The position numbers and the translations under genes were made by a program. Below the pieces are notes generated by a model. That model was given only the letters and a program-made list of their open reading frames with translations. It had not been told where the DNA came from and did not search any database. A DNA stretch of 64,000 nt from Paraescarpia echinospica (taxonomy: Eukaryota; Annelida; Polychaeta; Sabellida; Siboglinidae), in the NCBI GenBank assembly GCA_020002185.1, contig CM034534.1:12763810-12827809 (forward strand). The letters run 5' to 3'. Each line of letters opens with the position of its first letter. Position 1 is the stretch's first letter. Below, in pieces: positions 1 to 13,458 of the stretch.

Positions 1-100
1 CAGTGGTTCGCAAATAATATGATGCATATTTGTCATGAGGACACAGGTCTGATGGTATTGCACACGGTTATATGTGATGTGATGTGAATAGGTGAATAGG

Positions 101-180
101 TTTTAGTGTATTGTAGTGTATTGTAGTGTATTGTAGTGTATTGTAGTGTATTGTAGTGTACTGTAATGTATTATAGCGTA
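101..180. repeat. 10-bp tandem repeat
   Basis: About eight head-to-tail copies of a decamer of the form TTGTAGTGTA, the last ones slightly diverged. It is a simple minisatellite with no coding content. Confidence 0.85.
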
Positions 181-293
181 TGTGCTACACGCTCTCGCTT
201 TCGGCTGTGAACGCCAGCTAGCCTCTTCACAGGGGTGAAAAAGATATGATTGCACAAGCCTCCCATGCTAGTATTATCGTATTGCATGTGCCA

Positions 294-384
<91 letters not shown>

Positions 385-427
385 TGTGTGCGTGTGTGCG
401 TGTGTGCGTGTGTGTGTGTGTCTGCGT
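294..427. repeat. (GT)n microsatellite
   Basis: Nearly uninterrupted GT dinucleotide array with scattered GC and CT variants, the tail turning into GTGC-rich sequence. Long reading frames across it are low-complexity artefacts. Confidence 0.95.
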
Positions 428-639
428 GCGTGCGTGCGGGTGTGAACATGACGGATCGTATCGGTGCACCTGTGTTAAATGCGTAGGTGTAGATAGTACT
501 CAGACCACCTACCGCAGATATCATATTTTTGGATCCCGTACTTGTCCTTTATGTTGGACGATTGGTTTTTAGTCCAGCGGATAGGTGAAAAGATTGTGCA
601 CCTTTGGATAAAAGCAAGGCACTTTGCTCATCTATTCTA

Positions 640-1215
640 TACACCAGAGGAACCATCTTAAAGATTGGAAGCATTCCAGATTTTGCTGCGTTCAGAAATC
701 GCGGCCATGTTTTTTAAATGGCCACCAAATAAAATTTCCCCATATCTCAATAACTGCGTTGCATACAACAATAATATTTGTGTCTAGATGTAGGCATTAG
801 GGGTCAAAGATTTTAGATTTGTTACTTTTGGACTACTTCGACATTCACATCCGCCATTTTAAAGATCGCGATCGTCAATACAAATGTAACGATATCTTAA
901 TAACTACATTACGTAGACCCGTATAGTTTATTTTTTGAATAGCTTGGAAGATATCGATTTAAAAAAATCTAACTTTCGTCGACATGACTATATTCGCCAT
1001 TTTTAAAGATGACGCCCGTCAAAGCATATTATTCCCATATCTCAAGTTCTACATAACAGAGAGCCACAAAGTTGATGTCAAAATGTAAGGTTTTTAGATG
1101 CGATGATTTCAAATACAAAGCTTGTTATCCCCATATCTTAAATCCTTGAACCTTGAAGTTGGTGTCAAAACATGTTTTTTGGATGCGACGATGTTAAGGG
1201 TTTTATTCTCCAAAC
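640..1215. repeat. Degenerate tandem repeat, about 100-150 bp unit
   Basis: The phrase CCCATATCT(C/T)AA recurs near 739, 890, 1035 and 1131. Three of the copies sit next to a segment containing GCCATTTTTAAAGATG-like sequence. Copies are strongly diverged, so this is an old repeat; nothing in it looks coding. Confidence 0.5.
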
Positions 1216-1611
1216 GAGCATCGCCACATTTTACACATCCCTAGCAGTTGCAGCGACGTATCGGGGTGATTTCCCTGTGCCGATTGCTATCTTTCACAAC
1301 CGAGTCTGCTAGCAAAGCTGACAACTAGCACGACAACATCAGTGTCAACTTTTCTTCTGTCTTCATTGATTGATACCATCTGCAGCATGCAACAGCATCC
1401 TGGTGTCTACCTCTTCGTGTGTACACGGTGATAGCTGGAATATTACCACAATTTATAAAATGTTCGTTTTCTTTGATTCAAGTAGACGTCATGGCGTCGG
1501 CGGGGAGGCAAGGGGGTCACTTGCCACCCTGAATCTGGATCAGAATTTGTCTGGACGTATACCCGTCAGTCAAAGTATATGTTAATTTTACATATTATGT
1601 AATATCTTTAC

Positions 1612-1646
<35 letters not shown>

Positions 1647-3064
1647 ACGGCCAAGTACCAAGGACCCATATAATACATCATTGTTTACAGGTCCCATGCT
1701 CAGTGCAACTGTAAAAATTATCGCCAGGTCTGCAACTGCCGGTCACCCGTCGACTCTTAAGAAACACAAGAAGTCGAGTAAGTAGAACACAGGCTGGAAG
1801 ATGAGTTAGTCTAACTTTTCTTCAATGTGTACTTTATGCTCAGACCTCAAAACTCAGAATCAATTTATTTGACCTATATAAATTATGTACAATCAAAAAT
1901 AGATAAACGAGCAAAAAACGTATAACTCAAATCACGTCCCAAAATGCTTAATTCAATGCTTGGTAGCAGCCTTATCTCTCGTCCGATCCCACCGATCTAT
2001 ATATCGTGTGAAAACGTACGATTTTGTTCTACCTTTTGTTCACTTTGTACGTTATACAATTATGATACGCCAATTACAGACCTATGCACACCTTTTTAAT
2101 TTTATGATTTCGTGTATGATCGATCATTTAGCATTTGTAGCATTAAATATATCTCCATTACTTCTCTGTCAACGACACTCTGATCGCTCTCTTCAAAACC
2201 TACCCCAATGATGCATAGCAGCTTGGGTTCCATAAAGCTTTGCAGCTTATTTCTCACTTCAAGTGATACGCGTTTGTTTGTAAAAATGCTGTTCGCGAAC
2301 TGGAAAACTGCTAATTTGAAATTAATGGGATTTGCATACATTCAAAATTAATTTTATTTTATGTGCTGTTTCTTTCGAATAAGCTCGTCCCTTTTCTGTT
2401 CCAAAATGGACAGATTTAAGATGATGTGTGCGCATAATATGAGATGAAGATTGTTCTGCAATTAAGGCGATACTCGACGTGAATTTGACTGGAAGTAGAC
2501 ATACCGTATGGGCAAAAATGCATTGGAACGAGAAAACGCCAGCTTCAACGCAGTTAACAGAACAGCGTGTTATACTGACACCAGTCCAAGTGTAACTGGA
2601 CATCTTAACTAGAGTATCGTGAACACTGCAGGCATGTGAATAATTGTCTTGTGACCTGTTTGTAGGTTCTACTTTCATGACCAGCAGGAGAAGAGATAGA
2701 TTCCTTTCTGTCGGAGAAATTGCTATACGCATGCCGATGATGGAAAATGTCGCTTTTCCGCGTTCGGTGCTTGAACACTTCTTGAACTCTGCCATGAAGA
2801 ATGCCAGAGCCAAGACAACGCGGAAGTCAGGTTGGATGTTGTCACGACAACTGGGATGTTTAAGTGCTACTCTTCCATGACCTAATTTATAGGCAGTATA
2901 TATTCAAAGTTGAAACATCTTCACGTCATAGATGTTGTGGATTTCAGAAAAGACGTGACGTCCAAACTTAAGAGCTATATCGTTCTATATATATTTTGCA
3001 AACCTCTCCTCAACTAATGATATATATATATAACATAACATTTGTTTTTATCTGGCACAAATCA

Positions 3065-3106
<42 letters not shown>

Positions 3107-3240
3107 TGTATAAATATTATAAGCAAAACAAGATCTCAAATGTCCTAGCTATGTTTTCTTTAACAAATGCTTCACATTACATCACAATACTTATACAGAC
3201 GTGTCATGACTTACTGCATTGATGAACATTATTGAGGCTG
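1216..3240. other. Intergenic stretch without a recognised gene
   Basis: Holds (AT)n runs at about 1613-1645 and 3068-3100. A short candidate exon at 1691-1777 lies between a TTTACAG acceptor and a GTAAGT donor and is open in one frame, but its product is not recognised. A 163-codon minus-strand frame at 2322-2813 resembles no family I know. Codon use and lack of context make the long frame doubtful. Confidence 0.4.
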
Positions 3241-3248
3241 CCATTTAA

Positions 3249-3459
3249 AGGCCATATCCTGGGAGAAAAAAAATTGCTAATAAGTATAAAAATATGCATG
3301 TACATATGTGTTCTGCAATATAATGACAACCCCGAAACCACACGTTTGCTGAAACATTTCTAAAATTGACATTAAACATTTTGGCAATATCATCATTTGA
3401 AAAGGTATCAACCATTTATTATTAAGGGACAGAGCACATTTTATTTCAGGATATGGCCT
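3249..3459. mobile_element. Short TTAA-flanked MITE
   Basis: A 211-bp segment begins AGGCCATATCCTG and ends with its exact reverse complement, and it is flanked on both sides by TTAA (3245-3248 and 3460-3463). TTAA target duplications are typical of piggyBac- and Kolobok-type elements. There is no coding capacity, so this would be a non-autonomous copy. Confidence 0.7.
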
Positions 3460-3844
3460 TTAAGATGTTAAACTGTGACAACTATAAATATAAAAGTTGC
3501 GAATAAATACTTTTCTCTTCGCCTTTGTGAGTATTTTCATTGACACAAAACCCACATCAATTTCCTGGAATTGTTTTATCGATTAAGATATATAATATAT
3601 GCATATTATTATGTTAAATGTGTATAATTGTAGGTGCATCTATTCCTAAGCACCGAGGGGCACTAGCCTCTGTCATTTGCATCCTTGAACCATTGTCCTC
3701 TGATCAACCAATTAGCAATGCAAATAAAATGCACAGTGCCGTAATTGGTGTTAGCAACAATTAAATTGACAGTAGGGTCGAGTTAAAGATCAAAATACTG
3801 TGATAATTATAACAGTTGCCCTTGGTTAGTTACTCTATGCGTAA
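3460..3844. other. Unassigned AT-rich spacer
   Basis: Lies between the MITE and the long-TIR element. No gene, RNA or strong repeat was recognised. Confidence 0.4.
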
Positions 3845-4150
3845 TAGTCCAGTGGCTCAACCAGAATACCTTGTCATATCTCACTAAAATCATTTCTTTG
3901 CAATTTTGATTAGTTCATGTCATCTACTAAAAAAATCCACTGGGTGTGGACTCCACACCCGCTTGCCTTTTTCAGAATCCAAGATGGCCGACAAAATGGC
4001 CGCCGAAATGCTAGAAAGACTTAACTTTTGAACGAATTGACTTAGGAAAGTGATCTTTGGGTTTAGACATGGGATTTTTTGGGCAAGGAATCTATTTTTG
4101 AGGTTTTCATCAAGATTGGTTAAGTTCTTTTTGCAGAACAATCTGGTGTC
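3845..4150 (+). repeat. Left terminal inverted repeat of copy 1
   Basis: Inverted match to 11625-11932 and to 19720-20025. Shared blocks include TTTTTCAGAATCCAAGAT and GAACGAATTGACT. Confidence 0.8.
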
Positions 4151-4488
4151 TGTATGTAGGTTTTTGGGTCACGGATTCCGATTCTGGTGTTTTCATGACG
4201 ATTTGAGGAATCCTTATGCGGCCAAATGATCTTATGTCCTCCACAATGGATGTCTGAAGGCTAAATATCAGAAGCCAACATCATTGTTGGTATTTGTCGG
4301 TTGATACAAAATGATCAAATTGAAACGGACATATGAAATGAACAGGCCATTTAATGATTACAATCCATTATGAACTCCTCCTTGTCAGTAAACATATAAT
4401 GTAAGTGATAGTGACTTGTGACCGTTTCAGAAAACCTGTATATCAAGATATTATTATTATTATGAAAATGTTACTTCGACTTCATGAT

Positions 4489-7400
4489 AGAGCACATCAG
4501 GTAGCTGTAACCAACATTATCCAAGTACAGTACAACTATTGGGTGATCAACTGGACACATCAGGTAGCTGTAACCAACACTATCCAAGTACAGTACAACT
4601 ATTGGATGATCAACTGGACACATCAGGTAGCTGTAACCAACATTATCCAAGTACAGTACAACTATTGGATGATCAACTGGACACATCAGGTAGCTGTAAC
4701 CAACATTATCCAAGTACAGTACAACTATTGGATGATCAACTGGACACATCAGGTAGCTGTAACCAACACTATCCAAGTACAGTACAACTATTGGATGATC
4801 AACTGGACACATCAGGTAGCTGTAACCAACACTATCCAAGTACAGTACAACTATTGGATGATCAACTGGACACATCAGGTAGCTGTAACCAACACTATCC
4901 AAGTACAGTACAACTATTGGATGATCAACTGGACACATCAGGTAGCTGTAACCAACACTATCCAAGTACAGTACAACTATTGGATGATCAACTGGACACA
5001 TCAGGTAGCTGTAACCAACACTATCCAAGTACAGTACAACTATTGGATGATCAACTGGACACATCAGGTAGCTGTAACAACACTATCCAAGTAAAGTACA
5101 ACTATTGGATGATCAACTGGACACATCAGGTAGCTGTAACCAACACTATCCAAGTACAGTACAACTATTGGATGATCAACTGGACACATCAGGTAGCTGT
5201 AACCAACACTATCCAAGTACAGTACAACTATTGGGTGATCAACTGGACACATCAGGTAGCTGTAACCAACACTATCCAAGTACCAAGTACAGTACAACTA
5301 TTGGGTGATCAACTGGACACATCAGGTAGCTGTAACCAACACTATCCAAGTACAGTACAACTATTGGGTGATCAACTGGACACATCAGGTAGCTGTAACC
5401 AACACTATCCAAGTACAGTACAACTATTGGATGATCAACTGGACACATCAGGTAGCTGTAACCAACACTATCCAAGTACAGTACAACTATTGGGTGATCA
5501 ACTGGACACATCAGGTAGCTGACACTATAGTACCAACACTATCCAAGTACAGTACAACTATTGGATGATCAACTGAACACATCAGGTAGCCGTAACCAAC
5601 ACTATCCAAGTAGAGTACAACTATTGGATGATCAACTGAACACATCAGGTAGCCGTAACCAACACTATCCAAATACAGTACAACTATGGATGATCAACTG
5701 GATACATCAGGTAGCCGTAACCAACACTATCCAAGTAAAGTACAACTATTGGATGATCAACTGGACACATCAGGTAGCTGTAACCAACACTATCCAAGTA
5801 AAGTACAACTATTGGATGATCAACTGGACACATCAGGTAGCTGTAACCAACACTATCCAAGTAAAGTACAACTATTGGATGATCAACTGGACACATCAGG
5901 TAGCTGTAACCAACACTATCCAAGTAAAGTACAACTATTGGATGATCAACTGGACACATCAGGTAGCTGTAACCAACACTATCCAAGTAAAGTACAACTA
6001 TTGGATGATCAACTGGACACATCGGGTAGCTGTAACCAACACTATCCAAGTACAGTACAACTATTGGGTGATCAACTGGACACATCAGGCAACTGTATCC
6101 AACACTATCCAAGTACAGTACAACTATTGGATGATCAACTGGACACATCAGACAACTGTAACCAACACTATCCAAGTAAAGTACAACTATTGGATGATCA
6201 ACTGGACACATCAGGCAGCTGTAACCAACACTATCCAAGTAAAGTACAACTACTGGGTGATCAACTGGACACACCAGGTAGCTGTAACCAACACTATCCA
6301 AGTACAAGACAACTATTGTACAACTATCCAAGTGGGATGATCAACTGGACACATCAGGTAGCTGTAACCAACACTATCCAAGTACAGTACAACTATTGGA
6401 TGATCAACTGGACACATCAGGTAGCTGTAACCAACACTATCCAAGTACAGTACAACTATTGGATGATCAACTGGACACATCAGGTAGCTGTAACCAACAC
6501 TATCCAAGTACAGTACAACTATTGGGTGATCAACTGGACACATCAGGTAGCTGTAACCAACACTATCCAACTAGTGACAACTGGACACACCAGGTAGCTG
6601 TAACCAACACTATCCAAGTAAAGTACAACTATTGGATGATCTATTGGATGATCAACTGGACACATCAGGCAGCTGTAACCAACACTATCCAAGTACAGTA
6701 CAACTATTGGATGATCAACTGGACACATCAGGTAGCTGTAACCAACACTATCCAAGTAAAGTACAACTATTAGATGATCAACTGGACACATCAGGTAGCT
6801 GTAACCAACACTATCCAAGTACAGTACAACTATTGGATGATCAACTGGACACATCAGGTAGCTGTAACCAACACTATCCAAGTACAGTACAACTATTGCG
6901 ATCAACCGACACACTGTAGCCGTAACCAACACTAAGGGCTGCTACAGCAATAAATCCATTGAGTGATCAACCTATCAACACCGCGCTGGGTAACCAACAC
7001 TCATCCAAGCAGAGCACAACCATTGACGATCAACCGGACAATACACTGCAGCTGTAACCAACACCATCCAAGCACAGTACAACCAATACGATCAACTAGA
7101 CGCACTGGGTAGCTGCAACCAACACTCATCCTCGCCACAGTACAACCATTGGGTGATCAACTGGACATACCAGGTAGCCAAATCAACACTATCCAAGTAC
7201 AGTACAACTATTGGATGATCAACTAGACACATCAGGTAGCTGTAACCAACACTATCCAAGTACAGTACAACTATTGGATGATCAACTGGACACATCAAGT
7301 AGCTATAAACAACACTATCCAAGTACAGTACAACTATTGGATGATCAACTAGACACATCAGGTAGCCGTAACCAACACTATCCAAGTACAGTAGAACTAT

Positions 7401-9467
7401 TACATGATCAACTGGACACATCAGGTAGCTGTAACCAACACTATCCAAGTACAGTATAACTATTGGATGATCAACTGGACACATCAGGTAGCTGTAACCA
7501 ACACTATCCAAGTACAGTACAACTATTGGATGATCAACTGGACACATCAGGTAGCTGTAACCAACACTATCCAAGTACAGTACAACTATTGGATGATCAA
7601 CTAGACACATCAGGTAGCTGTAACCAACACTATCCAAGTACAGTACAACTATTGGATGATCAACTGGACACATCAGGTAGCTGTAACCAACACTATCCAA
7701 GTACAGTACAACTATTGGATGATCAACTGGACACATCAGGTAGCTGTAACCAACACTATCCAAGTACAGTACAACTATTGGATGATCAACTGGACACTGC
7801 GGCAGCCGTAACCACCACCATCCGCACAGCAACAACCATTAAGTGATCAACCGGACAACACCGTGCAGCCAACCAACACTATCCAAGTAGAGTACAACTA
7901 TTGGATGATCAACTGGACACATCAGGTAGCTGTAACCAACACTATCCAAGTACAGTACAACTATTGGATGATCAACTGGACACATCAGGTAGCTGTAACC
8001 AACACTATCCAAGTACAGTACAACTATTGGATGATCAACTGGACACATCAGGTAGCTGTAACCAACACTATCTAAGTAGAGTACAACTATTGGATAATCA
8101 ACTGGACACATCAGGTAGCTGTAACCAACACTATCCAAGTACAGTACAACTATTGGGTGATCAACTAGACACATCAGGTAGCTGTAACCAACACTATCCA
8201 AGTTCAGTACAACTATTGGATGATCAACTGGACAATAATTGCAGCCAAACCAACACTCATCCATACAGTGCAATAAACTATTGATTTAATCTCAACCGGA
8301 CAATAATCAGGTAGCCAAAACTAAACACTATCCAAGTACAGTACAACTATTGGATGATCAACTGGACACATCAGGCAGCTGTAATCAACACTATCCAAGT
8401 ACAGTACAACTATTGGATGATCAACTGGACACACCAGGCAGCTGTAATCAACACTATCCAAGTACAGTACAACTATTGGATGATCAACTGGACACACCAG
8501 GCAGCTGTAATCAACACTATCCAAGTACAGTACAACTATTGGATGATCAACTGGACACACCAGGCAGCTGTAATCAACACTATCCAAGTACAGTACAACT
8601 ATTGGATGATCAACTGGACACATCAGGCAGCTGTAACCAACACTATCCAAGTACAGTACAACCAATGGTTGATCAACTGGACACATCAGGCAGCTGTAAC
8701 CAACACTATCCAAGTACAGTACAACTATTGGATGATCAACTGGACACATCAGGCAGCTGTAACCAACACTATCCAAGTACAGTACAACTATTGGATGATC
8801 AACTGGACACATCAGGTAGCTGTAACCAACACTATCCAAGCATAAAGTACAACCATTAGATGACCAACTGGACATTAATCAGGTAGCTGTAACCAACACT
8901 ATCCATACAGTACAACCATTGGATGATCAACTGACACACCAGGCAGCCAAAAACTTCAACACCTCATCCGCCCAGTACAACTAAGTGATCAACTGACACA
9001 CTCGTAGCCGTAACCAACACTATACGCTACAGTACATCTATTGAGTGTAGGATCAACTGGACACACTTCAGGTAGCTGTAACCAACACTATCCAAGTAGA
9101 GCACAACCATTGGATGATCAACTGGACAATACTGTAGCCGGTAACCAACACTATCCGAGTACGTAGCAGCCACACACGTACAACTATTGGATGATCAACT
9201 GGACACATCAGGTAGCTGTAACCAACACTATCCAAGTACAGTACAACTATTGGATGATCAACTAGACGCATCAGGTAGCTGTAACCAACACTATCCAAGT
9301 ACAGTACAACTATTGGGTGATCAACTGGACATATCAGGTAGCTGTAACCAACACTATCCAAGTACAGTACAACTATTGGATGATCAACTGGACACATCAA
9401 GTAGCTATAACCAACACTATCCAAGTAGAGTACAACTATTGGATGATCAACTGGACACAATTATATC
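4489..9467. repeat. 63-bp minisatellite array 1
   Basis: About 75-80 head-to-tail copies of a 63-bp monomer. Each contains GGTAGCTGTAACCAACAC, CAAGTACAGTACAACTAT and a TGATCA site. As 63 is divisible by three, every stop-free frame stays open through the array. Two + frames and one - frame therefore produce 21-residue repeat 'proteins', which are not evidence of coding. Monomer variants (AGTAAAG, AGTAGAG, GTAGCCG) form local blocks. Clusters of badly diverged monomers with indels occur near 6890-7170, 7795-7880, 8225-8345 and 8845-9180. Confidence 0.97.
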
Positions 9468-9539
9468 AAAACATATACCAAAATGCCTTCATTATGTGCC
9501 TCATTAACATTATGGCACAATTACTCCTGATCCTCGTTA

Positions 9540-10610
9540 GACTCATCAATAACATACTGATTCTCATCTGACACATCCTCGTCATCTTCATCCACAGTAC
9601 ACGCCTTCCTATTGAATGGGTTGTTGCATTCAAGTCCTCCCCCACAGACACAACATATGGTGTATGCGACTTGGCGTTCAATACATCCGCAGTTTTTGCC
9701 TTTACTGGGTCGCTCGGACTCACAACCGCATCGTATGAGCTTCAGTACAGACCCAGAAGCTAGGAGTACTCCCCCAACAACAGTGCGAGGACATAGGGCT
9801 TTGTTGGCACGGTGTGCCTCCCATCACAACTCTACTGGGTTGAGGGGAGGAAGGTCCGATTCTAGGGCTCCATACTATTGTGCAACCTTGTAATGGCATC
9901 TGAATACATTATGAACAAATGCCTGAGTTGTTGGTGGAAGAGAGCATAGATTGGGGATACTCGTTCCAGTTTTCAGCGCCCACATGCGCTGGCAGCAGTC
10001 TGTCATGGAGTCAAACTTCAGCCTCCTCATGTTTAGAAGCTAGCTGCAAATGAAGTTGTTTTCGCCCTTTGAACACTTGTGTCGGAACTGCGTCTTCTGC
10101 GGTCACCACAAGGTAATGGTCATATGTGGCATTGTTGACGAAGTTGTTATCTTTCAGGATTTGTTCACACAGCAAGTGGTTCAACTGCACCTTGTAGTGC
10201 GTACATTTCAGCACTAAATCACGGACTGGAAGTGGTGACTTCAGGTTGAGTTTATAGACCCTTGAAGACATCGTGACTCGCGCTGTTCGGGTGCTGCTCT
10301 AGGTTGAATAGCCCAGGTACCTGTCAAAAGCCAGGTACACGTCGCTTTCAAAGAGTTTGGAGGCCAACCAGACTTTGAAGCCTTGAATTATCCAGAGAGC
10401 CGCGGAGAAATAAATGATCAGAGCAGTCGTAGAGCCCCAAGCCCTCAATGTGACTTCCACAGCAAGACTCATGCTCCCATGCGGATGGAACACGAAGGGT
10501 GGGTAGGCTGCCAACTCGGTTGAGAGTACTTGCGGTAAGTCGAGATCTCTGTTGCTGACTAGAAGACCTATGACTCTGGATGGTCTCCTTGTTCAACTCT
10601 TTGTGCTCTC
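9540..10610 (-). pseudogene. Decayed transposon protein, copy 1
   Basis: Minus-strand fragments in several frames. One (10011-10271) reads like a widespread invertebrate transposon-associated protein, with the phrases VVTAEDAVPTQVFKGRK and LASKHEEAEV. Another, near 10500, carries ELAAYPP as in copy 2. Frames are broken by stops and shifts, so no functional protein is expected. Copy 2 has the same arrangement and preserves the cysteine-rich part better. Confidence 0.6.
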
Positions 10611-11624
10611 CAATCGGATGAAAAAAGCGTTATTATGTGAGCTGTGTGTCAATGCAAACTTGTGGGTAACGGTATTGAAAATATTCACGGACAAATCTAA
10701 AGTGGGTCATAAATTGTTAAATAACAAAAGTAGGAAATCTAGCAACAGTCAACTATAGCTTATATATTAAACTAACGGAAATGTATTATTTTAATATGGA
10801 TGCCGCGTAAATTATGCGCTTACTGATGCGTTTTCAAAGAGGACTGTCAAGTCAAACAGCCTGTGTTGGCGTACCAGACATACAATATATTACCCCTTAT
10901 GGAAACATATATTTAAAGAAACGTCACATTATTGCATGCGGCTATACTGTAAGATACATGATTACACTGCGTAATAAATATAAATTTGGTGTCTTTTATA
11001 TAAATATAACTATATTATATAACTTTTATGGACATTCTTATACCTCGGACAGGAATTGATGATCTAAAAATATAATGACTCAAGTACTGAGTGGGCTGTA
11101 TTACGAATATATTATTTTGCAGGTCGTGTTTATCATAGTAACAAAGATTCATGGAATGCAACAAAGTGATGAGATTGTGACAAGTGCAGCATACTGAAGA
11201 GTCAGAGATCACACAGTTTGACCTATTAATAGTCTAGCCATGGCATTATAAAGAATCTAGGACGCCAAATGACCTTGACATTTGCCTTAGCATGTGTACA
11301 TATGATGTAGGTATTTGGATTCGTCATCATCAAAACCCCCATGAAAGAGGCTTTGATTTGCTTTGCTGCATCTTTAACGCTCAAATTCCAAAACATTTTA
11401 AGGGTTTCATGACCTCAAATTACCTTAATTTCGACCTATTTGACACGACCATATCTTCTAAGCATCGCCAGGCATACCCCAATGAACTTAGTTAGCATCC
11501 TGAAAAAATACATGATTTTGACACCAATTTTGACACCAATCATCACTCCATCTCATATAATTTTAAAGTGATGAGAATTTAAAGGAGATTTGGCGTTTCG
11601 GCAGTCATTTTGGCAGCCATATTG

Positions 11625-11932
11625 GATTTTTCTGCCTTAAGAACTCAACCAATCTTGATGAAAACCTCAGAAATAGATTCCTTGTCCCACAAAAGCTATG
11701 TCTAGTCCCCAAGATTACTTTCCTGAGTCAATTCGTTCAGAAGTTATGTCTTTAGCATTTTGGCGGCCATCTTGTCGGCTATCTTGGATTCTGAAAAAGG
11801 CAAGAGGGTGTGACGTCCATACCCAGAGGATTGAGTTAGGAGATGACATGGACTAATCAAAAATGCAAAGAAATTATTTTAGGGAGACATGACAAGGTTT
11901 TTGGAGAAATATGGGGTTCTGCCACTGGACTA
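11625..11932 (-). repeat. Right terminal inverted repeat of copy 1
   Basis: Inverted counterpart of 3845-4150, ending GCCACTGGACTA. It is also a close direct match to 19720-20025, the right end of the second copy. Confidence 0.8.
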
Positions 11933-12860
11933 CTAATATATATAAAGAACTCGTCCTCTGTGCTATAATGTGTCCTTCCCGCTTGTGCTGTTTCTCTATG
12001 TTTCTTTGCATGGCGCCAGCTTTATATCTACAATGTAACGATAATGAATTACACTGTAATCATGACAGTAGTACATGATGTAGTATAGAACGCAGGATGG
12101 AGTTGGAATGGTGGAAGTGAAAGATCCAAGATCAAAGGTAAATATCAAAGTCAAGGGCAAATGTCACGTGGCACCCCTGGCGGATAGGTCACGAACTACA
12201 TACACCTCCCGGTGGTAGGTCATGCACTCCAATTAGCGCACCTGGTGGATAACTGGTGAACTAAATGTGATACTGCTTAAATTCGTGCCACTCATTTTGT
12301 TTGTCAAATAGCGCCTCATGGCGGATATATCATAAACTAAAAATTCCCCTAACGTATAGGTGATGAACTAAATCTATTTTCCTCATGTTAAAAGTGAGGT
12401 AAATTTCCTAATGTTAAAAGATATGATTGAAATCCCATGTCAAAAGATACATAATTTCATCAAATAGGTACATCATGTCATGAAATAGATCATTACACAT
12501 ACTGACCCGTATATATTTATAAAACCTACGAGATTATGTAATTTCTGGTTACCATACAGGCCCACGACCTTCCCATCATCCTGTTTATAAATGTTTGCCT
12601 ACCTACATCTCTTTTTAATAGCATACGTCAACTGTTTCCTGTATTAACAAATATATTTGTGTTAATGTTTGTGTACCTATGTATATTATTAACAGCACAC
12701 GTGAAGTGATTCCTGAACATGTATAATTCTTTGGGACATATTTACCAACAAAATCAAGGTCTCCCCGTCTTTTAATATTTATCAATGCTATAGTTTTTAT
12801 ATAGGACATTTTCTACTCTGCAGGCCGCGCATGTATTTTCTACTCGGAGTATGTTTTGTC
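11933..12860. other. Spacer with degenerate short repeats
   Basis: Between about 12160 and 12480 there are irregular repeats of about 30-40 bp built around phrases such as GGCGGATAGGTCACGAACTA and GATGAACTAAAT. They become AT-rich further right. No gene was seen. The repeats directly precede the promoter-bearing island at 12.87-14.02 kb and could be terminal sub-repeats of an old element. Confidence 0.4.
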
Positions 12861-12867
12861 AAACTTT

Positions 12868-12875
12868 TATAAAAG
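12868..12875 (+). promoter_or_regulatory. TATA box
   Basis: TATAAAAG lies 44 bases upstream of the ATG at 12919, the expected spacing for an RNA polymerase II core promoter with a short leader. Confidence 0.55.
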
Positions 12876-12918
12876 GAGTGTGTCTGCTTTTGTCATCATT
12901 ATATCTTACATTTTGAAA

Positions 12919-13218
12919 ATGGGTTCCATTTCATCTACCGACAATGTCCGAGATGTTGCGGGTAGTAACAAGTGACGACACCCGGCGACCGACTTGTGTG
13001 ACTATCAGCCCGCCAAACGACTGTCTCCGCCGCTGAACACATCCAAGCAGCGCAAGGAGAAACAACGCATCTTGTTGTCAGTCCAGAAACTGCGCGAGAT
13101 CCGCAAGACGCATGACCCGGAGTCTTGTCTCCGGGACTCAGTGCTCGTCAAGAACACACGGTTGCGGATAAAGCACGAACTACGACGGGAACTCGTATGT
13201 CCCTCATCATCATCATAA
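12919..13218 (+). pseudogene. SERTA-domain-like small protein with an in-frame TGA
   Basis: From the ATG at 12919 the frame runs 18 codons, meets TGA at 12973, and continues in the same frame to a stop at 13218, giving about 98 further residues counting read-through. The downstream part (about residues 45-85) has the SERTA pattern: a helix with SVQKLREIRK, then LRDSVLVKNTRLRI, followed by charged residues. SERTA proteins are small nuclear transcription co-regulators. The gene has its own TATA box and is followed by another small promoter-bearing frame. It may be a nonsense-mutated relic or use stop-codon read-through; the SERTA call rests on motif shape only. Confidence 0.45.
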
Positions 13219-13405
13219 GGGAAACTCGACGAGGTACCTATAGTCTTTATATACGCCAGTTGCGCTTACCTCAGTTGGCCGCCTGTTTGCAAACAGTTTT
13301 GAACGGTTAATCGCTGTGTAAGTCTGGTCTATTCTTAAGTCCGTGCGTGTACTTTCTACTCTGAGATCCGTGGTCATTTGGCACGCCCAAGTGATTTTCA
13401 GAAAC

Positions 13406-13413
13406 ATATAAGC
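13406..13413 (+). promoter_or_regulatory. TATA box
   Basis: ATATAAGC lies 46 bases before the ATG at 13459, which has a good start context (ACCATGG). Confidence 0.5.
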
Positions 13414-13458
13414 GCGGCGCTCAGCCAGCTGGATTGTCATTCGTATCACGACGAGACC

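Larger units (their letters stand above)
3845..11932 (-). mobile_element. Long-TIR DNA transposon carrying a 63-bp minisatellite, copy 1
   Basis: The left edge reads TAGTCCAGTGGC and the right edge is its inverse, GCCACTGGACTA. The inverted similarity continues inward for about 300 bp with moderate divergence. Inside are the 63-bp array (about 4490-9465) and minus-strand remnants of a transposon-type protein (about 9540-10610). The flanking TA dinucleotides could be a TA target duplication, but the ends are too AT-rich to be sure. The superfamily is not assigned. A second copy lies at 15584-20025. Confidence 0.75.

Noticed and set aside
1691..1777. Candidate exon of the host gene
   Set aside because: Good acceptor and donor, but phase and content cannot be linked to the exon at 21151 and the sequence matches no part of the domain family.
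4405..9507. Long reading frames of 21-residue repeats on both strands
   Set aside because: They follow from a 63-bp tandem unit lacking stops. There is no start context, no flanking gene structure, and the frames are open on opposite strands at once.
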